NCBI GenBank assembly: GCA_039090855.1
Contig: CM076990.1
Coordinates: 203,799,232-203,863,231, forward strand
Direction of reading: 5' to 3'
From: Macrothele yani
Taxonomy: Eukaryota > Arthropoda > Arachnida > Araneae > Macrothelidae
Length of the DNA: 64,000 nucleotides
Shown here: piece by piece, positions 1-10,534 of the stretch
How positions within the stretch are numbered: the first letter of the stretch is position 1
Layout of the letters: the number at the start of each line of letters is the position of its first letter
Translations under genes and position numbers: made by a program
Notes under the pieces: generated by a model
Databases searched by the model: none
The model's input: only the letters and a program-made list of their open reading frames with translations
What the model was told of the DNA's origin: nothing

Positions 1-1111
1 GATTTTAAGACAAATGTTGATTTAAGACAAGGTTATGTTGATTTGAAGACAAATTTTCCTGGAAGTGTAGAACCTGGTATAAAATAACTTTTCATTATAC
101 GTAAAATTTTGGCTCAGTTGCTATAGTAGTTTAAAACTAAAAGTGGATTCAGAAAACTGGTCTGAGAAGGTTGTTTCGAAGGAGTTAGTTAGAACAACAT
201 AGTGTACACATATGCTTATAATTTTTTTTTACTACGAGAGAGAGTGAGAGATATTTTCACTTCAAATACTTAAGTCGCACACCATGTTAAATCAAGTGTT
301 GATGCTGTGAAATTCCTTGAAATTCTGGTGTTTATTCTTTTTATAAGTACTGTGACTGGTGCTGAATTTTCTTAGAAAAACAACTAAGCTGTCAGCTGTT
401 TATTTTTATTGGGCCCAGTGGCCAGGTATAAAATTTGTGAACAAAATTTAACTTGTTGAGTTTTACCAAAATAAATATAGGCCAAGTGGCCTTTCAAAAA
501 CCCAAATTTAGTGCAGTGAAGTATCAGGTGTCTCGTTTGAATTTTCATCACATGGTTCAAATGTATCCCCCTCAGCAGTGACTGAGGTGAGGAAAGAAAT
601 CTTAGGTTATTGTGTTTAAGAGTCAATGTTTTTGTCCTAACTATTAGATTTGGCTTCGCCACCTCCAAAAGTTATTACACGTGTACATTGTATACCATTA
701 AATTTTAGTGTTTACAAATTTAGCACACAAGTAAACAATAGTTACCTTTCTTCCACTTTCAGGTGTATCAAACGCAACTCATCAAACGCAAACAACGCAA
801 ACAATACAATAGTAACTTTCGGGAGTTTTAAAATTCAGTGGTGCATTTTATTTCATGGCCTTAATCAAAATTTCAGTTTTGTTTCGAAATGCATCTACCC
901 ATATCCCAAATTCTAATTTTCTCTAATTTACATATAAATTGCAGCATTAGCATAAACTCTTTTTTAAACCCCAAATCTTCTATATAACATTTGGGTGCCG
1001 TGACACAAATAATCTCCATAACGTTTGCTAACATTGAGGAAAAGCATTTGGCTCCGTTATTTTTCTCGGTGGTATGCGCTTCACATTTGTTCCGGTGACA
1101 AACTTCAGGAT
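1..1111. other. AT-rich stretch without recognisable gene
   Basis: I see no coding region, RNA gene or known repeat here. The first 58 bases hold three imperfect copies of a GTTGATTTAAGACAA-type word, the edge of a possible short tandem repeat cut by the window start. The small open frames are not convincing. Confidence 0.5.
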
Positions 1112-1260
1112 CATCAAATAGAAGTCATTGCTTTTTCCACGTTTATAAATGAGTCACGGAAAAATTCTCATCGTCCGCCACCGGGAATCGAACTCTGGGT
1201 CTTTCAGTTACGCGCCGGATATGCTTCCACTGCACCACAACGGCCTCGAAATTCTCCAGA
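1112..1260 (-). repeat. tRNA-derived SINE (family B), left arm of an inverted pair
   Basis: Read on the minus strand this is a tRNA-Gly-like SINE head: a GTGGTGCAGTGG A-box region, a GTTCGATTCCC B-box and a GGTGGCGG end, followed by a short body ending in ACTTCTATTTGATG. The same unit lies in the opposite direction 29 bp to the right, so the two face each other head to head. A third copy lies near 32.7 kb. The tRNA-Gly likeness is from memory of tRNA sequences. Confidence 0.75.
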
Positions 1261-1289
1261 CGAAAATTTGGCAGTTTGTCGTTTGCTAG

Positions 1290-1465
1290 TCTGGAGAATT
1301 TCGAGGCCGCTGTGCTGCAGTGGAAGCATATCCGGCGCGTAACTGGAAGACCCTGAGTTCGATTCCCGGTGGCGGACGATGAGAATTTTTCCGTGACTCA
1401 TTTATAAACGTGGAAAGAGCGATGACTTCTATTTGATGTCGCTGGTCCACGTCAACTGTGTATTT
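1290..1465 (+). repeat. tRNA-derived SINE (family B), right arm of an inverted pair
   Basis: This is the plus-strand partner of the copy at 1112-1260. The first 149 bp match its reverse complement with only a few differences, which suggests recent duplication, conversion or inversion. The body runs on as TCGCTGGTCCACGTCAACTG, a tail also found at about 32.52 kb. A-box and B-box promoter regions are both visible, so RNA polymerase III transcription was once possible. Confidence 0.75.
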
Positions 1466-1479
1466 ATGAACTTTAGGAG

Positions 1480-1619
1480 GTTGAGGAATCATTGCCAGGA
1501 AACTCAGGAGTCATTCATGCAAGGAATTTCCTTTCACAATGAGCGAATAGATGAATCGCTTATCCACAAAATCCACCTGAATTGAGAAATATCATGGCTA
1601 AAGAACACTCCATCGGTGA
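1480..1619. repeat. Satellite unit (~166 bp), piece left of the Tc1 insertion
   Basis: The words TCATTCATGCAAGG, GAGCGAATAGATGAATCGCTTATCC and CACTCCATCGGTGA also occur in the units at 2874-3385. Removing the Tc1 at 1622-2871 and one TA joins this piece to the next unit in register (GGTGATATT...), so the array is older than the transposon. Confidence 0.75.
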
Positions 1620-1621
1620 TA

Positions 1622-2871
1622 AGCACACCGGAAAAAAATTAGTCTCCCCTAACAGAAATGACAGAAAGAAGTTATCGGACGCACCTCGGGCGCCGTGGTA
1701 GCATTGTTGGGAGATAAATAGCACTGACGTGGTCTACAAGATCATTTCTGTTTCGTGCAGTGGTGAAGAGCAGCGTGTGTGTTTAATTTAATCTACAATA
1801 TTGGTCCTAAAACAGACTTTACTGAGTGGCAGAAAGGAGCCATCGTGTTTGACCATGCCCACGGATACAAAGTGAATGAAGTCGCCCAATTTGTTGGTGT
1901 GTCGAAGCGTACTATCCAGCGGGTCTACCTACAGTGGTGTAGTTCGCAGTCAACTGAAAATTGGCGACGTAACTGTGGCCGGAAAACGATTCTCACCGAC
2001 AGGGATCGCCGCCATGTTTTACGTATGGTAACTGCAAATCGGTTTCAAACCAGGCAACTATTGCTCCAAACAGTTAACGAAAGTCCACTCCAACCAATTT
2101 CCGAAACGACATTGCGACAAGAACTGCATACGATGGACACCCGGAGCCGAGTACCAAGGAAGATGCCTCTTTAAACAGCAAGTCACGAAGTCGCAAGTTA
2201 CCAATGGGCTCAGAGGCACCAAAACTTTACTGTGGAGGATTGAAAACAAGTAATTTGGTTTGATGAGTCTCGTTTTTGTTTGTACTACAATGATGGGAGG
2301 CGACGAGTGCATCACCGGCACAATGAAGCCTTTAATCCTGATTGTGTCGAAGGTGTTGTTCAAGTTGGAGGGGCTTCTGTGATGTTTTGGGGATGTTCTT
2401 CGTACCACAGAATGGGCCCTCTGGTAGCAGTGACGGTGAATTTGAACCAGACTGCGTAACTCCGCATTCTGAGTAACGAAGCGTTGCCCTTTGCCCTACA
2501 TCTCTAGGAGCAACATCACATTGCCACTCCTGCCATCCAAGACGACAGGGCTGTGTATGAGTGGCACGACGAACAACCAGCAACACTGTCTCACCTCATC
2601 TGGCTTGCCAAATCCCCAGATTTAAATCCTATTGAGGAACTGTGGGATCAGTTGGATCAGAAAGTGAAACGCCAGAATAGACACCAGTGTACTCTAGCGG
2701 AACTTCGAGACGATATTGAAGCATGAGTGGCTGAAAATCGATGTTTAATAAATCCACAACCTCGTGGAGTCTCTACCACACCGTATTCGTGCTGTTATCA
2801 AGGCAAAAGGCGTCGTCGCCCGTTATTAGGTAAGTTCTGACAGGGGTGACTAATGTTTTGACCGGTATGCT
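1622..2871 (+). mobile_element. Full-length Tc1-like transposon with TIRs and TA target duplication
   Basis: The ends are inverted repeats: AGCACACCGG...ATTAGTC.CCCCTAACAGAA on the left and its imperfect reverse complement on the right (GACTAATGTTTTGACCGGTATGCT). A TA dinucleotide flanks each side at 1620-1621 and 2872-2873. The length of about 1250 bp is normal for the family. It lies inside a satellite unit that is restored exactly when it is removed. The transposase within is broken. Confidence 0.9.
1779..2850 (+). pseudogene. Tc1-like transposase, broken
   Basis: The product would be a DDE transposase that binds the TIRs through two helix-turn-helix motifs and inserts at TA. The first 131 codons hold the DNA-binding part (QFVGVSKRTIQRVYLQW, then GRKTILTDRDRR). 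Reading stops near 2172. Catalytic-core pieces follow in the same direction: VIWFDESRF near 2260, VMFWGCSS near 2385, and SPDLNPIEELWDQ near 2615 with the DLNPxE acid pair. Several stops and frameshifts separate these. The second catalytic Asp region is degraded. An upstream non-ATG or other start is possible. Confidence 0.85.
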
Positions 2872-2873
2872 TA

Positions 2874-3385
2874 TTCAAAACCTATAGAGATATTCACAAC
2901 TTATCGGTGATATTCATATCCACAGGAGCCATTCATTGCAAGAAACGTCCTTACCATGAACAAATGGTTGATCCGCTTATCCATAAAATTCACCTGGATT
3001 GGGAGATATTATGACTCAAGAGCACTTCATCGGTAATATTGAAAACACATAGAGATATTCCTGACTCACCGGTGATATTCATATCCTCACAAGTCATTCA
3101 TTTCAAGGTACATCGTTACAGTGAGCGAATGGTTGATTCGCTTATCCATAAAATTCACCTGAACTGAGAGGTATTATGACTCAAGAGCACTCCATCGGAG
3201 ATACTGGTAACCCATAGAGATATTCGTGACTTATCCGTGTGATTCACATCCTCACCAGTCATTAATTGCAAGGTACGTCCTTATACAATGAGAAATGATG
3301 AATATCTTATCCATGGAATTTACCTGAATTGGAAGATATCATGGCTCACGAGCACTCCATCGGTGTCATTCATAATCCATTCTTT
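2874..3385. repeat. Satellite array, three ~166-bp units
   Basis: Three head-to-tail units begin at about 2884, 3050 and 3215 (TAGAGATATTC at each start), a spacing of 165-166 bp. Each has a TCATTCATTGCAAGG block, an AATGGTTGATTCGCTTATCC block and a CACTCCATCGG end. With the piece at 1480-1619 this makes four units. A length near 166 bp is close to a nucleosome repeat, as in many satellites. Confidence 0.8.
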
Positions 3386-3437
3386 TAGCAGTCTGCCATT
3401 ATATGTGTGATAGTTACTATCTCCAATTTGTTACTGC

Positions 3438-3835
3438 ATGCAGCAAAATTTTATTCATCACGTTAATTTCCTAAGGAAAGGCTCAAGTTTGAATGAAAGC
3501 CGCTCACAATGTAGGTTAGATGAAATCCTTGAACACTTGCGAGTAGATCTTCAGCAAATTTTTCACGATGACATCGCGGTGATAGCAAATTTGCATGAAA
3601 TCGCTTTAGTAGTTAGAACTATGAATGGACAGATTATTTTGAAAGGACTGTCCTTACTTTCAGAAACTGAGAGAAGACAGAGCTCTGTAAGTAACAGATT
3701 TCGAAAAAAAAATAACAGAACAATAACAGAGCAGACACAGCTCTGGAAGTATAGATTATGAAAGAAGTAACAGAATAGTAACAGAGAAGACAGAGCTCTG
3801 GAAGTATAGATTTTGATTCTGAAGTACGAGAACAG
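3438..3835 (+). other. Unrecognised open frame running into ~55-bp tandem repeats
   Basis: A 107-codon open frame (3438-3761) matches no family I know. Its 3' third overlaps a short tandem repeat from about 3675 to 3835, with units beginning GACAGAGCTCTG(G/T)AAGTA and containing GTAACAGAATAGTAACAGAG, which makes coding status doubtful. I treat it as non-coding. Confidence 0.35.
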
Positions 3836-3859
3836 TCGACGCAGTTAGATCTGATTAAC

Positions 3860-5214
3860 ATGAACCAAACCTAGTAGACTACGTCTTGGTAACTTAGCTC
3901 ACTGAACAGTAGATTTGCTATGGAAGTGGAAAAGTTGTATAAAGTGGGTATTTTGTTACTTTTTTCAGATACTGCTGCCGAAGTAGCATAGGATAGATTA
4001 CATATTTCGAAGTCTAATGGAAGGTCCACCGTGAAGCCTAAAAAGCGCATTTCACATAATGTTTTTAACACATGAAGAGAACGCTGTGCCTTTCGTATGA
4101 AAATCATATATTACGCTACGGACCGAAATTTTTCATATTATGCTTATAAAGAGCATTTTTCCGCACTCCGGAAACAAGTGCCCACGTGCCTTTCGAAGTT
4201 ATGACGCTTTACGAATTAAAAGGAAGTCGTGTTATGTTAATGCGTGGATCTAACGACTTGAAATGTCCCCTGAGCAGCCCTACCATATTTCTGATGAGAG
4301 AAACAAAAGAAAATTTTTGAAGGCTTATGAAACGGAAGTCCCACGTCGTCCTTCGTTGAAGAAACGATGTGCATCACCAGGATCTCTATTGTGGATGCAT
4401 TCTGTAAGAAGCGACCAGAGACACTAGTAAGGCAGTATTATTGCGGTAAAAGAAGAGGGATTTTGGACTAATATGCTTCAGTTTATTTTACGATAAATAA
4501 TGTATTGGAAACATCTTCCCTTTGATTTTGTATGAGGTGTCACGTGCTGCAAAAGTGGGTCCTAATTTAAAGACCCACAACATGAAAACTATAAAAAGTT
4601 CAAAACCAGGGAAAACGCCCATACTAGAAAGAATCAGAGTATAAATGGCTACGGTGTACATTCAGCTCTCCACCAACATCCTGGAAAGAGAGGTAAGAAA
4701 CTTTAACTGTGAGCAGGTAACTGCTGACGGGTGCGAGAGACTGCCGGCCAAAATGCCCAGGAAGAATGATCACCCCAAATGCGAGAATTGGTAAAGAACC
4801 ACTCTTCTGAGCATAACCAGTAGAGTGTTGGAGAGCGCAATGAACAAAAATCTCAAAGAGAGGCACGTAGGCTTTAGAGCTCAAAAAACGTGCGTTGATT
4901 ACCCTGGACAACAGCCAAAACATATCTGAAACAAAAGTAACTATTTTTAACTAACTTGGACATGCTGACCACGAATATGTACTTAAAAGTCCGGAATTGG
5001 CTCCAGTTTTCAAGATACTGGGGAGTGGTTCCGTGGGAATGGATGGTCTGCACCGGAAATCCGATATGTCAAGCGCGTGATTTCTCACGAGACAGATAAC
5101 TTTGCGCGCCAATTGGATGATGTAATCTCTAGCAGTCATTGCAATCACATTTTCTTTTTGCCATCAATTGTATTGTGGATTCTGTGAGTGCAGACACGTC
5201 GTTGAAGAGACCTC
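3860..5214. other. No recognisable gene
   Basis: Two minus-strand open frames (4624-4923 and 4951-5148) could not be placed in a family. I see no repeats or RNA genes in the stretch. It may include decayed upstream sequence of the element-like gene that follows. Confidence 0.35.
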
Positions 5215-6850
5215 GTGAATGTGTAAAACAGTGCAGACAATAGTTTTTATATTTGTGGGCAAATCACTTACATATCATAAAGGCGACCAATTACACCGAT
5301 GATTAGAAAAAGCTTACAGCCTTTACTTTGGTTGTGAGATCAGTGACCAGGACCGGTATTGGGCCCCACACATATGCTGTCGACCCTGTGCAACAAATCT
5401 GCGTTGCCGGTTGAAACGAAAACTATGATTGATGAGTTTTGCAGTTCCAATGGTGCTGAGGGAACCCACAAGCCATCTTGATTATTGTTGCTTTTGTATG
5501 ATTCCTCAAGTGGATATGGTATTTCTCAGAATAAAAAGCAGCTTTTGACATAACCGAATATTCCAGATACTATGCGCCCAGCGGCTCACGGGAAAGGACT
5601 TCCTGTTCCGAACCCAACAGATTCTTATAGTCTGGATGATAAAGAAGAAAGTATGGCCAGGGAATAATCGTCACATGTGAAATCATATACATCAAAAGAT
5701 CCGGATTTCCTTCCCATTGAAGAATCTTCACAGCCATAAAAATTTACCCAAAGTGAATTGAAGGATCTAGTGAGAGATTTGCAGTTGCCAAAGCTGTTGG
5801 GGTCAATACTGCAACAATGGAATCTTCTAGAAGAGAATGTGCATATGTGTTTCGCGCTCAGCAAAAAGATCTGCTTCAAGTTTCCAAAATAGGAGATAAC
5901 TTCATTGGTTGCGTTGATATAGTAGGTCTGATGGCAGCACTACAAATTGACTACAAAGACGACGATTGGAGGCTGTTCATTGATTCGTCAAAGTGGAGCT
6001 TGAAAGCGGTGCTCCTCCATAATGGTAACGTTTCATCATCTGTTCGACTCGGGTGTGCAGTCTACATGAAAGAAATGTACAACAACATGAAAAAACTGTT
6101 GCCAACCATCAGCTATGAAAAGTATAAGGGGCAGATTTGTGTTGACCTGAAGATCATTGCCATATTGATGGGGCTACAGCAGGGTTACATAAAGTTTTGC
6201 TGTTTCCTCTGTCTTTGGGACAGCTGTGCCAAGACTTCCCACTACAAGAAAAAGGATTGGCTCCCACGACAATAATTTGAACTGGGAAAAAAGAATGTAC
6301 TTAAGTACCAGCAAAGATCTTGCTTCCTCCTCTCCACATAAAACTTGGACTAATGAAGAATGTTTGTACCTTCGCGATACATTTTCAAGACTTAATGAGG
6401 ACGAAATCAAGGAAGGTGTATTTGTCAGCATACAGATACGACAGCTCTTCCGAGATAAGTGTTTTGTTATAACTTCAAACGTGATGAAAAGTTAGCTTGG
6501 AAAGTGCTTTCCAGCAAGTGGCCAAACATTTTCTTGTAAACAATAAGACTGACAGTTACCAGGAGCGTGTAGAAACCTCTTGCAGCGCTACGAGAGACTA
6601 GGGTGCAACATATCATTGAAATTAAACCCTTTACACTCTCATCTGGGTTTCTTTTCGGATAGCTGGGATGCTGTCAGTGACAAGAACGGGGAACGGTTCC
6701 ATCGGGACATTACTACCATAAAAAAGGTACCCAGAGAAATGGAATGCAGCAATGTTAGAAGATTATTGGAGATGCTCCAGAAAATCATTACAAGCGACAA
6801 TCAAGGCGGCGTCTCTGTGAATCATTTCCTCCATGAGGATTATCATAAGG
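5215..6850 (+). pseudogene. Relic of a widespread repeated arthropod protein family (WRLFIDSSK / VLLHNGN type)
   Basis: Conserved blocks appear in order but in different frames. They are a cysteine pair region near 5225-5265, an YFGCEISDQD.YWAPH-like block near 5325-5370, a PMVLREPTSHLD block near 5440-5480, KDLVRDLQLPK near 5765, WRLFIDSSK and LKAVLLHNGN near 5970-6030, ICVDLKI, GYIKFCCFLCLWDS near 6180-6225, IKEGVF and LFRDK near 6410-6460, and GERFHRDI near 6690-6715. I know this protein as a highly repeated, uncharacterised family in arthropod genomes, probably carried by a mobile element; no function is established to my knowledge. At least three frameshifts break it. The longest intact piece is 152 codons at 5817-6275. 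A Tc1 begins just after its 3' end. Confidence 0.75.
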
Positions 6851-6863
6851 TATATAGGGTATA

Positions 6864-8072
6864 CACTGAAGTACCAGAAAAACTGGTACACCAGTCAAAT
6901 ACTTGGTAGGTCCCCCACGGGAGCGCAGGACTGCAGAAATACGACGGGGCATGGACTCCATTAGCTTCTGGAAATACGCTGTAGGCAATGCGCACCATAC
7001 TTCCTGCAGAGCGTTCCACAATTCGAGTGCATTCAGAGGTCTCGGATTCCTGTGTTCGATAGCGCGTTACACGGCATCTCAAATGTGTTCTATCACGTAC
7101 AGATCTGGCGACTTGGGTGGGATGGCAAGACCCCAAACTCAGATAAATACTCCTCTAGCCATAATGTGGCGTCCCGACACTTCTGTGGAGGTGCGTTGTC
7201 CTGTTGGAACAGGCCCAACCTATAAGCATGAATGCAGGACATTAAACTGAAGTACTTCGTTAGAAAGGATGCGCACATAGCGTTGGCCGGTCACACACGG
7301 TTTTAGACGTACCAGGGATTCCAGTGAAGTCCAGCTAAGCACACCCCATGCCATTACGGACCCCTCCCCCAGCAGCCGGTGCAGTTTCCTGTTGACAGGC
7401 GGGATCCACGGCTTAATAGGATTTGCGCCACACACGAATCCTTCGATCTGCCCGATAAAGTTGGAAACGGGACTCGTCTGACCAGGCTACTTGTTTCCAG
7501 TCATCAAGTGTCCATTGGCGGTGTTGCCCGTGCCCAAGCGAGGGGCATAACTCTGTGTCGTGCACCCATCAAGGGGACTTGAGTTGGGCGTCGGCTCCCA
7601 AAGCCCATATCGTGCAGGGTACGTTGATGCTTGTTGAGGCTCCAGCATTGAATTCTGATGATACCTGCTAGAGTGTTGCACGCGTATCGCGTGAAACGAT
7701 TCTTGACAGCCGACGATGGTCACGTTCACCCAATGTCTTTTTACGGCCACACTGGTATCGTAGGTTGGAGGTTTTGCCGGAATTCTTGTAGTCACGGTAT
7801 ACCCTTGCAATGTTCGTCCGTGAAAATCCGAACTTCGTCTCTACCTCTGAAATACTAAGGCCCATCTCACGAGCGCCAACTTTGACACCGCGTTGAAAAT
7901 CACTGAAATCGTTATTACTTGTCATTTTCATGCCAGAAACAGCTCTGACAGATGGCAAGGACGTCTATCGCTTTATATACGCACTGGAGGACGCAACCGA
8001 GTACGCGCATAGGTGAAGTTGCTATGTATTTTGCATAAGCTCGTCTGTGCCAGTTTTTCTGGCACTTCAGTG
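6864..8072 (-). mobile_element. Full-length Tc1-like transposon, degenerate
   Basis: The termini CACTGAAGTACCAGAAAAAC and GTTTTTCTGGCACTTCAGTG are inverted repeats, and each is flanked by TA. At about 1209 bp it is near full length. On the minus strand the transposase pieces are an N-terminal helix-turn-helix (LSISEVETKFGFSRTNIARVY) near 7760-7890, WSDESRF near 7455, GSVMAWGVLSW near 7350, QQDNAP near 7200, and SPDLYVIEHI near 7110, where a stop follows the catalytic Glu region. Three or more frameshifts make it inactive. This Tc1 belongs to a different subfamily from the one at 1622-2871. Confidence 0.88.
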
Positions 8073-8784
8073 TACATGCGAAAGTGTAAAACTTGTTTTA
8101 TACATATTTCAAAAACTAGAGCTAATTTGGTGTTTGAAAATCCATTTGCAAATTCAGCAGCGCAAACAACATAAAGTAACTTGGTTTAATTTCAGATACA
8201 CAGAAAAAGTCCAAGTTTGTTGTCCAGTGTTACATCCCCGCTATGCCGATTTTCATCGACCGCTACGCCCTTTCCCCTTACGCCTTTTCCTGTTGAACCT
8301 TATATTGGGGTCCTTAGCGGTTGTTAAGTGAGGAGACGAAATTTCAGACGGAGAGGAGAAGTCGTTTTGCGTTTTCTCTCTGTGCCTTATATTACGGCCA
8401 TGAAGCGGGGGAAACGTTTCTGCACCTGCTAGAAAAGAGAAGTACACCTTTTAAAGGGAATTCATCTGGTTTCTTTCATAGCAGGAAGCGGCGTGCAAAT
8501 CTGTGGAGGAATTGATCCCGCTGATGTGCACTGATTATTATTAATCCGATTTCATCCATTTTCAATACATTCCTTCGATATGGACTATTTTTTCCCCATC
8601 GAGTTTTTAAGTAAAAGTGGACTCGTAGGGATCCCTAAGAACAAACTAAAATTTCGCCGGAATTGAAGGTTTTTTATGCATGTTATCATGCGTAAGTTTG
8701 AAAGAACGTAACGGGAACCAGATGACAATTTCTCATAGAAACACACATTTCTGGGAATTTTGTCATTTCTTCCGGAAAATTGTA
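8073..8784. other. No recognisable gene
   Basis: AT-rich sequence with a CT-rich patch near 8250-8290. I see no coding region or repeat I can name. Confidence 0.4.
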
Positions 8785-9601
8785 AACCGTTATTAATCCA
8801 CTGCTGGATGAATGTCTCCTCAAGTTTCTTCCACAACTGTGTGTCTTGAGCCTGTATCCACCATGTTACTCCGGCGTGCTTTCGAATTTTATCCGTTCAT
8901 TTCTTATGTGATCTTCTTCTGGGTCTTTTTCTGTCCCTTGGAATCCTGTCTAAAATTTAGGTTGTCCATCGGTGAACTGTTCTTCTGGCAACATGTCCAG
9001 CCCATTGCCATTTCAGGCATTTTATTCTGATCATGATGTCTTCCACTTTGTCATTTTCCTTATCCACGAGTTCCATTTCTTATCTTTCCTGGTTACACAG
9101 AGTATGCATCTCTCCATGCTTATTTCAGTTGTATGAAGGTTTTGTACGTCTTTTTTATTTAAAGTTCATATCTCTGCTCCATATGGAAGAACTGGAATGA
9201 TGCATTGATTAAAAACGTTTCTTTTAAGACATAATGGCATGGTTCTCTCGAAAATTTTGTTTCTTCCAAAAACTCTCCATCCAAGTTTTATACGCGGATT
9301 AATTTCCTCATCAATGTGCCCCTTGCTAGATATCTGCTGTCTAAGATAAACGTAGGTATCGGTTACCTCGAGCTTTTCCCCATCAACCCCCGAAAAATTA
9401 CTTTTGTCAACAAGTTCCTGGATCATACTCTGCAGTTCTGAAGGGGTAGTTGCAAAGACGATTACATCATAAGCAAAACGAAATTGAGCTACGTAATCTC
9501 CATTAACCTTTATATTTTTGCTTTCCCAGTTCCATTATTGAAAGACACTTTGCAATGTAGCATTGAAGAGTTCGGGAGATAAGGTGTCATCATGTCCCAC
9601 T
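8785..9601 (-). pseudogene. LINE A: 3' part of reverse transcriptase ORF
   Basis: This is the C-terminal half of an APE-type (RTE-like) LINE. Read on the minus strand it begins TLSPELFNATLQ, then FRFAYDVIVFATT at the place of the usual FADD box, so the catalytic Asp pair is changed to Tyr-Asp. It goes on with EVTDTYVYLRQQISSKGHIDEEI, MPLCLKRNVFNQCIIPVLPYGAE, and a frayed 3' region ending in a TTC-ATC-CAGCAGTGGATTAATAA-like block. It starts exactly where the LINE piece at 15057 stops, so the two are one copy split by the 9602-15056 element. A second 3' copy is at 43.7-44.3 kb. Confidence 0.88.
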
Positions 9602-9795
9602 GGTGTACCGTCAAAATAACCCGGTTCGTAATAACCCGGTCAAAACAACCCGGCGTCTGAATAACCCAGCGTGAAAAAACCCGTCACAAAATAACCCAGC
9701 GTGAAAAAAACCCGTTACAAAATAACCGTGCGTCATAATAACCCCAGGTCACAATTATTGTACTTCAGAATAACCCACGACTTAATAACCATCGT
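9602..9795 (+). repeat. ATAACCC-type short tandem repeats at the left end
   Basis: Units of about 18-22 bp carry the core AATAACCC(G/A)G, for example near 9619, 9633, 9661, 9685 and 9722. Inverted counterparts lie near the right end at about 14840-15045. The core resembles no arthropod telomere repeat exactly. The repeats look like subterminal transposase-binding sites. Confidence 0.75.
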
Positions 9796-9820
9796 CAAAT
9801 ACTATCTCATGGTACCTTTA

Positions 9821-10150
9821 GACGGTAGATGGATTTTGGAACCGGTAGGGGCCCGGGGTCAAGCCCCCCCTAAACATTTTTCGTAAAAGCTATAGTTTTC
9901 AATTTAGAGCCACCAGATTTGGTATACTACCTAATGGTATTCTAATTTAGACGGTTGATGGATTTTGGAACGAGTCGGCGTCAAGGGCCCCCATACAAAA
10001 TTTTCGTAAAATGTACAGTTTTCACTTTAGAACCACTAAATTTGGTATACTATCTCATGGTACTCAAACTTAGACGGTAGATGGATTTTGGAACGGGTAG
10101 GTGCCCGTGGTCAAGGGGCCCCCATACACAATTTTTGTATGGGGCCGTCG
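9821..10150 (+). repeat. Three ~125-bp tandem repeats
   Basis: Units start at GACGG(T)AGATGGATTTTGGA at 9821, 9950 and 10073. Each has a run of C's after GGTCAAG and then TTTCGTAAAA, TTTAGA.CCAC.A and TTTGGTATACTA blocks. They belong to the left subterminal region of the 9602-15056 element. Confidence 0.75.
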
Positions 10151-10237
10151 TGCGCATGCTCAAGTTTGGTTGGCGTAAGTACTCGATAATAGTTGCTTAC
10201 CTCCATGTCCGTGTTGTTTTTGTGAATGAACGTTTAG

Positions 10238-10489
10238 TTGTTTGTGCTGTGCTTTATAATTTGGGAACTTAAAAATATGAAAAATAAGTGCTTCATTTGT
10301 GATAAGACTTTTAAATGTTCTTTATTAAAGGCTGATATTTCGGTTCACTTAATGTTTCCCAAGAACCATTTTCAGTACTCTGTTAACAATAACAAATTCA
10401 AATTTGTACATTCTGTTGAATATATTGGTGACTATCAACAGAGCATTGAAATTCTAGCTCCTTCATCGAGTTTAAATTTATGTGCATAA
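10238..10489 (+). pseudogene. Short cysteine-containing open frame, possibly a THAP-like start
   Basis: An internal Met at 10277 begins KNKCFICDKTFKC and reaches ISVHLMFPKN. A C-x2-C pair followed by an [IV]SxHxFPKN-like turn resembles the start of a THAP zinc finger, found in P-type and other transposases. The downstream Trp, Pro and C-x2-H of a full THAP domain are missing, so the match is weak. It is the only coding candidate in this element that does not belong to a later insertion. Confidence 0.3.
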
Positions 10490-10534
10490 GGTCAATTACT
10501 TGTTCCCCACAGCATGTTGAAATACAAAATTTTC

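Noticed and set aside
4624..5148. Two minus-strand open frames as a gene
   Set aside because: No recognisable family, no splice or start evidence.
8253..8515. Short overlapping open frames
   Set aside because: No family match; overlapping frames on both strands suggest chance.
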